Shown here: positions 41,556 to 53,960 of the stretch, in pieces
Numbering within the stretch: position 1 is the stretch's first letter
Layout: each line of letters begins with the position of its first letter
From: Diphasiastrum complanatum
Taxonomy: Eukaryota; Streptophyta; Lycopodiopsida; Lycopodiales; Lycopodiaceae
DNA length: 64,000 nt
Reading direction: 5' to 3'
Assembly: GCA_029204225.1 (NCBI GenBank)
Contig: CM055096.1
Span: 70,021,444-70,085,443, forward strand
Translations under genes and position numbers: made by a program
Notes under the pieces: generated by a model
What the model saw: the letters and a program-made list of their open reading frames with translations, nothing else
Told to the model about the DNA's origin: nothing
The model's database searches: none

Positions 41556-42808
41556 GGAAGTGTGTGTTCATGTGAGGCAAAGTAGATACAACATAAGAGC
41601 AAGAAATAAAGATGTCGAAGGATAGAATACATATAGTGGATGTCATGTGCCAAATCTAAGCAAATAACAATTACAATGGAAGTAAAGCTAAGAGCAAGAA
41701 AAATTGGATCTTCCATACCAGACATTTCCTCTTGATCACTACCATTTTGATTCCCAAGACATGATTGTAGCAAGTTTCCAATGTTGACTGTTCCTTCGGG
41801 ATCAATATCAATGTGCTCTCCTTGATTTGAGTCTTGACTTCCATTATCAGATTGTTCATCATCCTCAAAATGTTGGATCCTTGAAACTTCACCTCTTTGT
41901 TGGACATTTTGATGAACATTCGTTGGCACACCTCTAGCTGCTATAGATTGTTGTGCTCGTTGTTCCAACGTTTTCTTGTTATTTCCAAGTCCAACCAGAT
42001 ATCCAGTATGACTCTGTAATACCTGTTTTCCCTTGTCCATTTCAATTCTCTGGACATCTTGAGAAGATGTTACATTTTGTGATGGAGACGGTAGTTGAAA
42101 TGATGTACATGGCTCATTACCTCTTTGATCAGCTCTCGCAATTTTGTCTTGTCCACTAGATAGGCTAGCAAACAATCTTTCCCATTTCACTTCGTCCGCT
42201 TGCCAATCTTGTTTCATTTTCTGCAACATTCCAACTATCAGATCTTGTGTGGCCTGCAGTTTACTTAATATGTTTCCTTGTTGGTTCGAAACCTGCGGTT
42301 CTTCCATCACTTCTTCAGTAGGGCTCAATTGTCCATTGAACAATAGTAATGATGAACCACAATGGGTATGAGGAGTGGCATTATTGATTGTGCTATTCTG
42401 TATGCAACGTTGCATAGGAGATGACGATTGTTCAAGTTGGCACGCAGAACTCATGTACCGCAGTTCGTACTCATCACCTTGTGAATTACGATGATGTTTT
42501 GATTGTCGTGAATATAGCTCATCATCACTATCACTACTATAAAAACCACCATCAATATTAGATTGATTTGACTGGTGTAGCTCATGGTTTTTATTTTGGT
42601 CAGAATAGTTTTCATCATTACTCAAACAGTCTCCATATGAGTCGTGTTGCTCATATTGATCTGAATTATTGTCATTGTGCTCCCCATACTGATAATATTG
42701 ATCTGAAATACCATCATTTTGTTCCTCGTACTGATAATCACAATATGATTGGTCATCACATTCATATTGATTATCAAATTTCACCTCATAATCAGAATCA
42801 GAATCCAT

Positions 42809-43440
42809 TTTGACAAATTAAGGGAGAATATGAGTCTGTAAATTTGTAAAGACTTGCGAAGTTAGATTTTTGCAAGGAAATAAGACCTTGATAGTTTCTC
42901 CACCCACTTAAAACTCGGATTTTTACGATGAGTAAAACTGAGAATGGCAAAACCTTGAAGTTCATATGAAACTGAGGACTTTTGCTTTTTACAGCATCGA
43001 ATTCTGAGCTCAAACTGAAAAGATATGGAACTTAACTAATAAAAAATACGTAAAATCTGACTCAAGAAAAGAGGTCTTAAAAGAAATTTTAAAAGTAATA
43101 ATGACACAATTCTAGTAACTTAGTAGTGTCAGGCTCATCTTTTTTATCACTTTTTGTTTTTATAGCACTGAGATCTGAGCTCAAACAAGGAAGTTATGGG
43201 CGCTCAAAGAATGAGAAGGAAAAAACTGGCATTCAACTTAGGAAGAGGGGTTGTAAGATTTTTACAAACTGGATTGTATAAACCTTGAGATTCATGAATT
43301 GTTTTGGTGCTTGGGATAAATTGCGAGAACCGTAGGAAATTAAGAAGTTTTACGATAAAATTTTTTTAACGGCTGTCTATATGGTGCATTTGGGTGCTCG
43401 TGAAGGATTGCGGGCAACTGTAAATTTTTTTTGAGAAAAA
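42809..43440. other. Upstream flank of the 41474-42808 ORF
   Basis: No ORF with protein features. Sequence around 42955-43000 and 43150-43215 shows a diverged repeat (TTTTACAGCATCGAATTCTG / TTTATAGCACTGAGATCTG followed by GAGCTCAAAC). Confidence 0.4.
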
Positions 43441-43740
43441 CGAATTTTTTTTTTCTCAGCAGGGAATAGGTAGAGAGAGAAAAGAGGTAACGAATAGGGG
43501 TAGAGAGATAGAGCAGGTAACCGAAGGGGAGAGGATTAGAGAGAGAAAATCTCAACAAATGCACTCGTAGATAGAGAGAAAGAAGTAGAGAGAGAATCTC
43601 AACCGATGGCTTCGTAGAGAGAGAAAAACTCAACCGATGGCTTCGTAGAGAGAGAAGGGAGGTAGCCGAAGTCGTGAGGAGATAGAGACAAGGTAACCGA
43701 AGGAGAGCGAAAGAGGGCGGTAGAGAGAGAGAGCGGGATT
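43441..43740. repeat. GAGA-rich tandem repeats with a TCAACCGATGGCTTCGT core
   Basis: AGAGAGAGAATCTCAACCGATG-type units repeat near 43580-43660, and GGTAACCGAAG occurs around 43515-43545 and 43693. The result is a purine-rich, low-complexity block. Confidence 0.75.
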
Positions 43741-44749
43741 GATAGTAGCAACAATTCTCTTAGCAATTTTGGGATGTACATATTTTTTATATAAAATAAG
43801 AGCTGGAATTTTGCTCCTCCTCCGCGGTGTATTAATAGCGATTTCTATGTTTCATGGTCTCAAGATACACCTAACAAGTTTAAGGTTCCACTGTCATGTA
43901 CTTTTAGTACATCAATGCTTATACATGCAAGATAATATCCAATGTAAGCTTTGTGACACCACCTTTTGCCATAGCACAACATTGACCGCATCAGAGCTTG
44001 TCAACAAACTGAAGGCACACTTTGCTTTGTTTCTATAATTTCTTTCCTGCAAAAAAAAATGTTTTCAGATATTCTCGAAAAGCTCAGACAAATTTTGATC
44101 TAATTTATTTAGATCTTTTCTGATGCTCAGTCTAGTCTCAAAAGTAAACTATTATTTGATTACACACACATATTTTGATTTGGTCCCATATGATCACTCA
44201 CCCTCATGGCTCTAGATCTGCCCAGGTTGAAGAAATCCATGGCGACAACAACTCAATCGAATGGAATCACAGAAGCCAGCTACGTCCCCTTGCACGATCC
44301 ATCCACAACATAAACCGATTATCACAAAAAGATCACGCAACAATTAACACAACCAACCTCACAAATAACTACAAAAATAACTCCATGCATCATCCAACAA
44401 CCTCACAGCCACCTCCACCAACTACAATATGCAAAACCCACCTCCTAAAGCAAGTTGCCAAGGCCTACGACGCTCCAAAACCAGATGCAAACCAACTCAA
44501 TGATCATCATATCATCAAACCAATGACATATAAAAGCAAATTATACACATGAATATTGGGGCAGCAGACAATGAATGATCGAAGTTGATGACCAGCGATG
44601 GAGAGGAGCTAGCAAACTGCAAGAAGATCAGCCATGGCATGAGAGTAGAGCGCAGGTACTAGAAAAGACACCCTGCTGGATCAACGCTGCTTGGATCAGA
44701 TGCCCTGAACTGCTCCCACCTAGATTAGTGTTGCCTGGAGAGGGAGACC
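43741..44749. other. Non-coding region
   Basis: Two ORFs of 99 and 125 residues (43739-44038, 44175-44552) show no recognisable features. The second is Asn/His/Thr-rich and lies in CA-rich DNA. Confidence 0.4.
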
Positions 44750-44832
<83 letters not shown>

Positions 44833-44850
44833 GGGGGGGGGGGGGGGGGG
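44750..44850. repeat. (GA)n followed by a 19-G run
   Basis: GA repeats to 44830, then C, then 19 consecutive G (44832-44850). It is a polypurine block that could form triplex or G-quadruplex structures. Confidence 0.95.
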
Positions 44851-46495
44851 TGAAATATGTCTGTGTGTGCACCCAAAAGAAACAAAAAAAGGCTTCTATG
44901 TGTGGTTTTTTACACGCATTTTTTTAAACATTTTTTTTTCTCTTTTCTTTGCAAATGAGTGACATTTTCTGCGGGCACAACATGACATTTTCGGCGACAA
45001 AACACACACTCTCTCTCCAAAATAGTTTTATACTATATAGATATATATATAGTATAAAATGATCAATTTTCAACATGATTAAATCATATGATAGAGAAAT
45101 TACTTTTGCATTTGTTGCCACACCCACATTTGGTAAAAAGTCTTTTTCAATTCTAAAATCCATGCCTAGAAAAGGTTCATTATGGTGAAGCTAGTCTCAA
45201 AGGTGTCCTTTGACTCTAGTCCAAGTTTGTTCAGAAGGGCAACGAGAGAGTTCAATTAAAAAAGCAATAATTAACTAGTTATTTGGCAGTTACATGCCAA
45301 TTCTTCCATGGTGGGCCTTGGCATTTTGCGAGTTTCTTTCGTGCCATCATTCAACAAAAAGATAGCACATAGTGTGTCACCTTTTTTATGATAATACCTC
45401 ATGTTTATTATTAAGAATATGGTTTGGTACATAGTTAAAAATCTCACAAAGTAAAAAAAAAAATTCAAAAAAAATGTCCAATAAGCCCTGAAAGCTGATC
45501 CCCATCCATCCTCCATGCTCCAAGCACAAGAGTCTACAAAAGCACTCAATGAATGAATGTACGAAAAACTCACCATAGGCTATACCTGAGTAGCTCGCCC
45601 ACCTCCCAGAGATACTGATGATGATCTGCTTGTCCTACATCCCGTGTAGGTTCAACTTTCGATGCTTGACGTTGCCAACTCTGATTTGACCAGTACATAG
45701 GCCTCCTACCAAGAAGCCTATCTCACCAACACTGTATCCATCATAGCGTCCAAGCCAAAGCAAATGCAAACTAGATCCACTATTGTGATGAATAACTCAC
45801 CCACGATCCATAGCATATCAGGTAGGATAGCTCCAGAACCCTATACCCTGTACCATCTGATCACCAAGTATCCATTACCCACTAATAGCTCTCCAAGAAT
45901 CTGTCCATCTGTAGTGCAACTAGACTCCAACTGGATCTAACCAAAAACTACATCCTGCTTGCCAAATAATGATGGATAGAAACAACATGTGATGCCAATC
46001 TGGAGACTACTGTGCATATGACCATGCAACTCACCTGATCACTCACCAAAGTATCAACTATCACTCCCTGAGCAACCTTCTTCATCCCTGTTGGCTCACA
46101 ACCATGGGCATGCTGGATCCACATCACCCCGTAATGCACTCCATGCCCTGAGGATATGTACCACACCGGGTACATTCCATGCCACCTACCTCCAAGTAGG
46201 CTTGACCCGTCCCTAGGTCACCACATGATGCACCGGCTAAAGAACATTGTCCATACATCAAATGACATATCATACCTGAGCAACTATAGCATCTCCCTGA
46301 GTGCCACCCCAATGGACTCATCATCCACATACTATGCTCACCTGATGTCTCCGATCCTGGAACTCCTTTGAGCTCCTGATTTGTCCTTGACGCACTTTGT
46401 GTTGAGCTCCATATTTGATCAGTTTCGCACAGGTATCAAGGCTCCCTGAGCCAAAGGATTTATCATTTGATTGCCCACTTTATGGTCCACTCCGT
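44851..46495. other. Non-coding region left of E4
   Basis: It includes a perfect 14-bp-arm AT palindrome at 45026-45059. 45580-46495 is C-rich and may be more of E4's internal region, but the homologous part of E3 lies beyond the window, so I cannot decide. Confidence 0.4.
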
Positions 46496-47889
46496 GCCTT
46501 GTTGCTTCTGCACCTTGATTTCTCTCCTTGTCCCAGCCTGATCTTGATACTTTTCCATCTTGGCTCTTTAAGGTAGGCAAAGATTGAGTACTCCGCAATG
46601 CACCTCTCACTTAGCTTGAAGTAGCTCTTTTGAAGCAGCCCAAATGTAACCATTGACCTCGTGAAAAGCCAAAGGGTCGCACCAGTTTGATCCGCATCCG
46701 AACTATTTCTTCGCGTTTGTTTGAAGCACCATGCCCATCGCGCAAAACTTGACTTTCACAATTCCATCACTGGTCAGTTGCCTCACAGTCAAAACAAGAA
46801 GTGTACATCGAGCTTGGCTTCAAGTAGCTCTCTTTGAATCAGACACATGCACCCAGAGTTTGCAGTAGTCCGATTTCAACGCGAACTGTCCCTTAGCGTC
46901 CGTTCGAAATACCAAGTCTCTCATGCAAGACTCAACTTTCACAGTTCCTTCATTGATCAGCTGCCTTACACGTAATACAAGCCAACGTACTCATATGTTT
47001 TCTCATCATTGCTGGTCCAGAGAAAGCCTATAACAAGCTTTTCTTTCCACAACAGAAACTTGTCAACTTATTAGGTCCAAAGTTCGCCAGTCTCCTCGTG
47101 TGAGTATGGCTAGGTCACCTTGAATTTGCCCCCGTTTTGATCAACTTTCATTCGAAATTTGCCCCAAGAGAGAGGTGTGTGTGATAGTTCCCCTCCACTT
47201 ATAAAATCAGCTAATCGGACTTAGAGTAGAGTTCTTCGGACAAAAAGCCTTTCCAACACTTTGCTTCCCATCTGCTAGGATTATGGCTCGATCCAACTTG
47301 TTGCCAATCTCTGAAGAGGATCCTAGTCTTCCCCCTTTGAGGAAAAACCCAACTGATACTGGATATCACCCATGCTCAGTGAGTTTCAGTTCCGAAGGTG
47401 GCCGTCCCAAAATGAAGACCAACTGCTCCATAGAAGATCTCCCCTGAAATCGCCCTTTCCAACTTTTGACTTCCTGCTTGCGTCTGGTGGGCGTTGTTGC
47501 AAATGAAACTAACCCAAGAAACAGGCTAGCCATCCATCCTTTGCAAACATTGAGTCGTTTCGTTGCCGTTCACGTGCGAGTACTTGAACTGCAAATCCGC
47601 TCCACAGATTCTGTAGTCCTCTTTGTTTGATGGTATCAGCCTTCAAAAGAAAAGGTTCTTTCTCGAGCCATCAGCTCATTGTATCACAAGCAATCATGCA
47701 AACCAGGCAAAGCACGAGTACTAAGACTCACCACAAATACATACAAGTAAGACACTCAGGCGGGTTTACTAACAAGTAACAAAGACAAGGTCCCCCTTTG
47801 AGATGGTCCTGCCAACGGACCTTTGCCTGGCCGCGCCCATACAAATCGATCACAGAATCAGCCCACATAGGACACCCCTCCAACTATCC

Positions 47890-48275
47890 ATGCTTTCACC
47901 ATTAAGCAGCACATTGCCTCAGTCACGCCCCACCACTTTTTGGTCAATAGCCCTTATAGCTAAACGATCGGCAGCTATCCCGCACCGGCAGCTAACCACC
48001 CGTGCTTTACACCCGAATTCGAGCAGCATCTCTGTATCAATGGTTAACCCGTACAGTTCGAATATGTCACCCCGCACCCCACAAGGTACAGACCGTGCTT
48101 TCACCTACCTAGGTAGCACCTTGCCTCATCCGTCCTACGTGGAGACAGCGCCAGGCCCGAACCGAGAGGACTGACCGTGCTTACACCTCAAGGGCAGCAC
48201 TTTGACTCATCAAGTCCCCCGTTCTGCCGACCACCCCGACCGTGAACGCACCCGTGCTTACACTGTGGGCAGCAC
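47890..48275 (-). other. E4 leader stem-loop array (five units)
   Basis: Stem arms GTGCT and AGCAC or close variants lie at 48254-48275, 48177-48200, 48095-48119, 48002-48028 and 47890-47912. Loops carry CACTGTG, CTCAAG, CCTAGG, CGAATTCG and TTAA. The order and spacing match E1 and E2. Confidence 0.75.
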
Positions 48276-48351
48276 TTTGCACAATAGTTGTCTTGATGAA
48301 CCCCAAACCGTGGCCATTTCCGTGAGATCCGCATAGCTGACCGGCCAGTCG

Positions 48352-48363
48352 GCTCTGATACCA
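48352..48363 (-). other. E4 primer-binding site (tRNA-iMet)
   Basis: The minus strand reads TGGTATCAGAGC two bases inside LTR-B. Confidence 0.88.
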
Positions 48364-48365
48364 CA

Positions 48366-49570
48366 TGTAACGCAGGCATCCCAAAGGGAGCCGAGAACCA
48401 CGACTTAGCTTCCCAGCCTTCAACTCTTGCCATCCAAACCCACTTGACATACAAGCAGCCAACTCGCCAACAACGATCAAACTTAACCAACTTAAAGTTT
48501 CGAAAACCAACATTGAGATCCAACCTGGCACCATGCCAGATCGCGAGTCCCGATGTGGGTGACTTCCCTCCAAGCAAGCCGCCCGACATACATCAAACTT
48601 AACCAACTCGAAGCTTCGTTACAAACGAGTAACATCCATTCCAAGCAACCAGTCTGACTTACATCAAACTTAACCAACTGAAAGCTTCGTCACGAGCGCT
48701 GGAAGCCAACCTGGCGCCATGCCAGACTGGACAGCCATAAACAGATAACTTCCACCCAAGCAAGCCATCCAACTCAGCCGACAGCTTAGAGCCCGTTCCC
48801 CAAGAGCTTAACCCATTCATGTTCATGCAAGGAACACTCAGAACCACAAGCCGCGACAGATATGGAAACAACCAGTTCCTGGACCAAATGGTCCCGAAAG
48901 CATACCGCTGACGCCACGGACCGAATGGTCCCGACGGCATACCGCTGGCGTCTCGGGATACGACCCTCAGCTATGTGCCAACTTAAAAATTTGGAAGCGG
49001 CCTTACAACTGGCGCTTTTACCGAACACTGAAACCCAGAAGATAATCAGAGTCAGTTTGAGGAAAATCCCACTTTATTGATAAATCTGAGAAGGTTACAT
49101 TTCAAGTGTGTGACCGACCCTAGTCTCCGGGGCGCTAGCATGCCAAGGCGAGAGCCATGACAACATTCCAGCAAGGGAGGCTGAGAGTTGATTGGAGCTC
49201 GCCCTGAGTCGCAACCCGCACTCCCCTATAGTATTGGTGTGACCCCCCCCCCCTCATACCAAGCACTCTACCCAAGCTGGTAAAGCACATTTTTCTCTCT
49301 TTAGAATTTTCTCTTTCTAGATAGTCATTTTCTCTCTCTAGATTTTATTGATCCCCAAGCTTCCTTTAATCATGCCTAGATCGTGTGAGGTGATTGCACA
49401 TCGATCTGAGCTCTCTGGACTCTGCTAAAACCGATCAAAGATTTTCAGCCATAGGAACTTGGTGCCGGCTGGATTCTGATCACAGTGGTGCTAGGAGCAG
49501 CAGGGCGCTGCTGGCGCCGAGGACATAGCTGACGCCGAAAGTAAAGCTTCGTAAAGGTAGCTTTACAACA
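48366..49570 (-). repeat. LTR-B copy 1 (5' LTR of E4)
   Basis: 1205 bp. In sense it begins TGTTGTAAAGCTACC (49570) and ends CGTTACA (48366). Near the start is a GGCGCCGG-like minisatellite, further on a C/G homopolymer. Other copies: 52302-53344 (truncated), 56100-56205 plus 61486-62621 (split), a 47-bp end at 49571-49617, and 707-866 (fragment). Confidence 0.85.
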
Positions 49571-49619
49571 GAAGCTAAGTCGTGGTTTCCGGCTCCCTTT
49601 GGGATGCTTGCGCTACATG

Positions 49620-49631
49620 TGGTATCAGAGC
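49620..49631 (+). other. E3 primer-binding site (tRNA-iMet)
   Basis: TGGTATCAGAGC two bases after the CGCTACA end of the LTR-B remnant. Confidence 0.85.
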
Positions 49632-49883
49632 CGACTGACCGGTCAGCTATGCAGATCTCACGGAAATTGCCATTGTTTGGGGTTCATCAGGACAACTGTT
49701 GTGCAAGGTGCTGCCCACAGTGTGGGCATGGGTGCATCCACGGTCGGGGTGGACGGCAGAACGGGGGACTTGATGATTCAAATTGCTGCCCTCGAGGTGT
49801 AAGCACGGTCAGCTCCCGCGGTTCGGGCCTGGCGCTGTCTGCACGTAGGACAGGTGAGACAAAGTGCTGCCTAGGTAGGTGAA

Positions 49884-50801
49884 TGTTGCGTCGGCGCCTC
49901 AAAGGGCACTGGGACTTGAGCGGTTTCCCCAACACGCGCTTAAGTCTAACATTCATCCATCATGCACTTACGTAAAAGCCAACTCAGAAACGTAACAAGC
50001 TTAACCATTCAGACTTAAGAAAACTGGAATCCCAACCAACCCGAAAGCCAACTCAGAATCCGTCCTCAAAAGGTAACCAAAGGCAAAGACAAGCCACACA
50101 TGAAACCCAAGGCATAGTGGTCGCCAAACTGACCGATTGGCATAGCGGCAAGCCCCATGTCGATGACAGGGACCCTTAGGCACCAGCGACACAAAAAAGT
50201 TGTAGTAAGGGTCCTTCCACTTGGACCAGTCCCGGAGGCGAAACCGAAATGGTAATCATCCCCAAGGATCAACTGTATTAGATTTGGAAGAGGTTACATT
50301 CATACATAGACTGACCGGTCTCGGGGCCACCAACACATGCTGGGCATTGTGCCTGGCTCGTGCTGGTAGAGGGAGCTGAGACCTGACGACTGGATTCTTG
50401 GCGCTGGTTGAGTTGCCCAAGTTTCTGTCTGCCGGACTCCCCCTATAGTTCTGCTATGATTCGGCACACCCCCTCTGTTCCGAAACATAGCTCTTTCTGG
50501 TAAAGCACGCTTTTTGGGACTTAGTTTTTATTTTGCTGATTAAGCCTGGCAAGCCTGGCAGAATCAGTCTGGCTCCCAGACATGGGTCCCGGGAGCCGTC
50601 CCGGTGGCAGAATCAACTTGCTTCCTGACTACGCCATGACTCGAGCTCCAGAGCTAGCTCATGACTTGTGACTACTTGACTGGCTCACCACAGGTCGGAG
50701 GCTCAGTCCTTGACGTTCTAACTTGCTCTGGGACCTTAGGGAGCGTCACCACTTAGAGTCTTACAGGGCACGTTGGGTGCACCTGAGTCAGCTTTACAAC
50801 A
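49884..50801 (-). repeat. LTR-A copy (3' LTR of E2)
   Basis: 918 bp. In sense it begins TGTTGTAAAGCTGACTC-like (50801) and ends CGACGCAACA (49884). The first 12 bases are the same as in LTR-B. Confidence 0.88.
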
Positions 50802-51041
50802 TCCTCCCCTCGTTTGAAAAAGCTGATGTCCTCATCAGGGCCAAACTAGACCTAGGACGTATGGCACGGGCTTAATTCACCGGTCTTAACAACTTTGAAT
50901 TAAAAATACATTGGCAGTAGCACAGGAAAAGTGTAGATAAAGTTCACTTACGTAAAACCTGTGTAAAGCTGCAAGTGATTTATTGACAAACTTAAGAAAG
51001 ATACCTGGAAGTTCCTTGAACTTCAGAATGGCCATGAATGT

Positions 51042-52301
51042 TTATGTAGGAGGCATGCCACCAAATAGTGTTGTGTGTGCCGATCTGGGAAAACGGCTAT
51101 TGCGTTGGTTCTTCTGCAGATAATCTGCTAGTACTTCAGGGGCTCCCTCCTTAAGTTTGTCTTCGTACTCCCAAGAAGCCTCAATAAGTGGAGCCCGTAG
51201 CCACTTTACTAGATATTCACGTTGAACGCCAGTTCGCTTTCTATGTGTCAATATTTGTTCTGGTACAAGCTGCCTCTTTGTATCATCAAGTGTCGTTGGT
51301 GGGTGACGGAGTTCGTGTTGCCGATCAAATCGCTCATCTGGTTTGTACCGTTTGAGTAATGAGATATGAAACACATTGTGTACATCCAAGCTGGACGGCA
51401 GCGCCAATTGGTAAGCCACTGGGTTGATCTTCTTGGTGACATAATATGGTCCCGCATAAGGTCGAACGAACTTATGAGAAAAACCTTTTGGTAACGCAAT
51501 GTTCTTTGTGTTCAGCCATACTTGATCACCTTCCTCAAATTCCAGTTCTCGTCAATGTGGGTTTACGTCAACTGCCATACTCCTTTGTGACTGCTCTAAA
51601 AATGACTTCACCTCTGTCAGCTTTGTGTGCCACTCATTGATGAATTCCTCCACAGTAGGTACTGGTGTTTCCTGCATGCCTGTAAGAAAAGAGCTTGGAA
51701 CAATCGGTAGCCGACTGTTGCTTATCTCGAAGGGTGCCCTTCCAGTAGATCTGTTCACTTGGTTGTTATGTGCAAACTCAAGAATATCCAAGTAGTTGAC
51801 CCAATCGGATTGGTCCCAAGCGACATAATTTCATAAATATTGTTCAATCTGTCGATTGACTCGTTCCGTTTGCCCATCTGTTTGAGGGTGATATGCAGTG
51901 CTGAAACTCAGTCCAGTTCCCATGAGGCGAAATAGACAAGTCCAAAACTTTCCGACGAACTTGGTGTCTCGGTCAGAAATAATCGTTTTAGGCAGGCCGT
52001 GGTATTTGAAGACACATTTGAAAAATAACCTTGTCACTTCTTCAGCTGTCACTGAACTTTTAGTTGGTACTAGATGAACTTGCTTTGAAAAGCGGTCAAC
52101 CACTACATAAATTGAGTCGAAGCCTTGGCACCGTGGTAGTTGAACAATAAAAGCCATGCTCACCGAATCCCATGGGTATGCTGGTACCGGTAATGGTTGG
52201 AGTAGTCCTGCTGGAGCTAGCAGTTCCACCTTCACTTGTTGACATGTCGGGCATGTTTGCACATAGGATTCAATGTCTGCCCACATACCTGGCCAATAGA
52301 G
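51042..52301 (-). pseudogene. E2 integrase and C-terminal chromodomain
   Basis: Coding resumes at the LTR-B junction with the last half of the zinc finger (SYVQTCPTCQQVK). The catalytic core follows: IISDRDTKF (second Asp) and TDGQTERVNRQ (Glu) are intact, but the first motif reads WDSVSMAFIVQLP, with Ala where gypsy integrases have Asp. TGA codons interrupt the frame at 51831-51833 and 51552-51554. The tail includes VFHISLLKRYKPDE and then a chromodomain (EYLVKWLRAPLIEASWE, about 51175-51260), which places E2 among chromoviruses; that domain usually tethers integration to chromatin marks. Inactive. Confidence 0.88.
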
Positions 52302-53344
52302 GTCCCGATGTGGGTGACTTCCCTCCAAGCAAGCCGCCCGACATACATCAAACTTAACCAACTCGAAGCTTCGTTACAAACGAGTAACATCCATTCCAAG
52401 CAAGCGGTCTGACTTACATTAGACTTAACCAACTGAGCTTCGTCACGAGCGCTGGAAGCCAACCTGGCGCCACGCCAGACTGGACAGCCATAAACAGGTA
52501 ACTTCCATCCAAGCAAGCCATCCAACTCAGCCGACAGGTTAGAGCCCGTTCCCCAAGAGCTTAACCCATTCACGTTCATGCAAGGAACACTCAGAACCAC
52601 AAGCCGCGACAGATGTGGAAACAATAGTTCCTGGACCAAATGGTCCCGACAGCATACCGCTGGCGCCATGGACTGAATGGTCCCGACAGCATACCGCTGG
52701 CATCCCGGGATACGACCCTCAGCTATGTGCCAACTTAAAAATTTGGAAGCGGCCTTACAACTGGCGCTTTTACCGAACACTGAAACCCAGAAGGTAATCA
52801 GAGTCAGTTTGAGGAAAATCCCACTTTATTGATAAATCTGAGAAGGTTACATTTCAAGTGTGTGACCGACCCTAGTCTCGGGGGCGCTAGAATGCGAAGG
52901 CGAGAGCCATGACAACATTCCAGCAAGGGAGGCTGAGACTTGGTTGGAGCTCGCCATGAGTCGCAACCCGCACTCCCTTATAGTATTGGTGTGATTTGGC
53001 AACCCCCCCCCCCCCCCCCTCATACCAAGCACTCTACCCAAGCTGGTAAAGCATGTTTTTCTCTCTCTAGGATTTTCTCTTGCTAGAAAGTCATTTTCTC
53101 TCTCTAGATTTTATTGATCCCCAGTCTTCCTTTAATCATGCCTAGATCGTGTGAGGTGATTGCACATCGATCTGAGCTCTCTGGACTCCGCTAGAACCGA
53201 TCAAAGATTTTCAGCCATAGGAACTTGGCGCCGGCTGGATTCTGGTCACAGTGGTGCCGGGAGCAACAGGGCACTGCTGGCGCCGGGGACATAGCTGGCA
53301 CCGATGGCGCCAGAAGTAAAGCTTGTAAAGGTAGCTTTACAACA
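52302..53344 (-). repeat. LTR-B copy 2, truncated, inside E2
   Basis: In sense it starts cleanly with TGTTGTAAAGCTACC at 53344, right after protease/RT-start coding, and stops about 180 bp short of its normal end at 52302. Integrase coding follows at once. A whole LTR-B element probably landed in the RT start. A later deletion then took the rest of it together with RT and RNase H. Confidence 0.8.
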
Positions 53345-53960
53345 GTTAGCTGGGAGTTCTTTTGGAAACACATCGCTAAATTCCTCTAGCAAATCTGCCA
53401 CCTCCTTTGGCAAGTTTTTCTGTTGTGCGTTTTTCCCTTCTGGAACCTCTCTGCAGATACAAAGAAAGCACTTTGACCTTTTCCCTTTCGCCATGCTTTT
53501 AATCACAGATGCAGCAACCAGATTTTGTTCAATATCGCTGCCCTTCGCGTTCCCTCCAGGCAGAGCTTTTGTCATACAGATCTGTCCCTTGTAATCCAAG
53601 AGAACCAAGTTTGAGCTCCTACCCAAAACTGCAATACAATGTTCATTTAGCCAGGGAAGGCCCAAAATTACATCGAAGGCATCCATCTCTAAAATGAGAA
53701 AGCTAAGTTTAGCCTTCCATCTCCCAATTTGCACCGGGATGTTCAATGTTGCTTTGTCTGCGTCCAGTGCTCCCTTTGCCGTTTCTACCTTGAGCATTGA
53801 TGTTACAATTCTGGTCGGCAAGCTGAACTGTTCCACTACGCTCCTTGAAATATAGTTATGTGAAGCTCCGGAGTCGATCATGAAATCTGACTTCCTCCCC
53901 GCGATCTTTCCGAATAGGAATAATAATCATGAACCAATCTTGGGGGTTGCCCCATGGAAG
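53345..53960 (-). pseudogene. E2 aspartic protease and start of RT
   Basis: The frame includes GRKSDFMIDSGASHNYIS with an intact D-S-G-A active site (about 53845-53881). AFDVILGLPWLNEH follows as the second protease motif, then a linker and EFSDVFPKELP, the usual start of chromovirus RT, where LTR-B cuts in. Upstream of about 53960 the gag is not recognisable. Protease would process the gag-pol polyprotein. Confidence 0.85.

Larger units (their letters stand above)
46496..49570 (-). mobile_element. E4: gypsy-type element with LTR-B and a non-coding internal region (left end open)
   Basis: On the minus strand the 5' LTR-B (49570 to 48366) is followed by a tRNA-Met primer-binding site (48352-48363), a leader with the stem-loop array (47890-48275) and about 1.3 kb with no credible ORF. 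The sequence from 48365 down to about 46496 is the inverted counterpart of E3's internal sequence, whose last part is 62627-64000. A non-coding internal region of this kind marks large retrotransposon derivatives (LARDs), which need proteins from other elements. The 3' LTR is not found. Confidence 0.7.

Noticed and set aside
47803-48677. Several ORFs of 60-140 residues recurring near 54504, 57049 and 61092
   Set aside because: They lie in LTRs and leaders and change frame between copies; repeated DNA rather than protein conservation explains their similarity.
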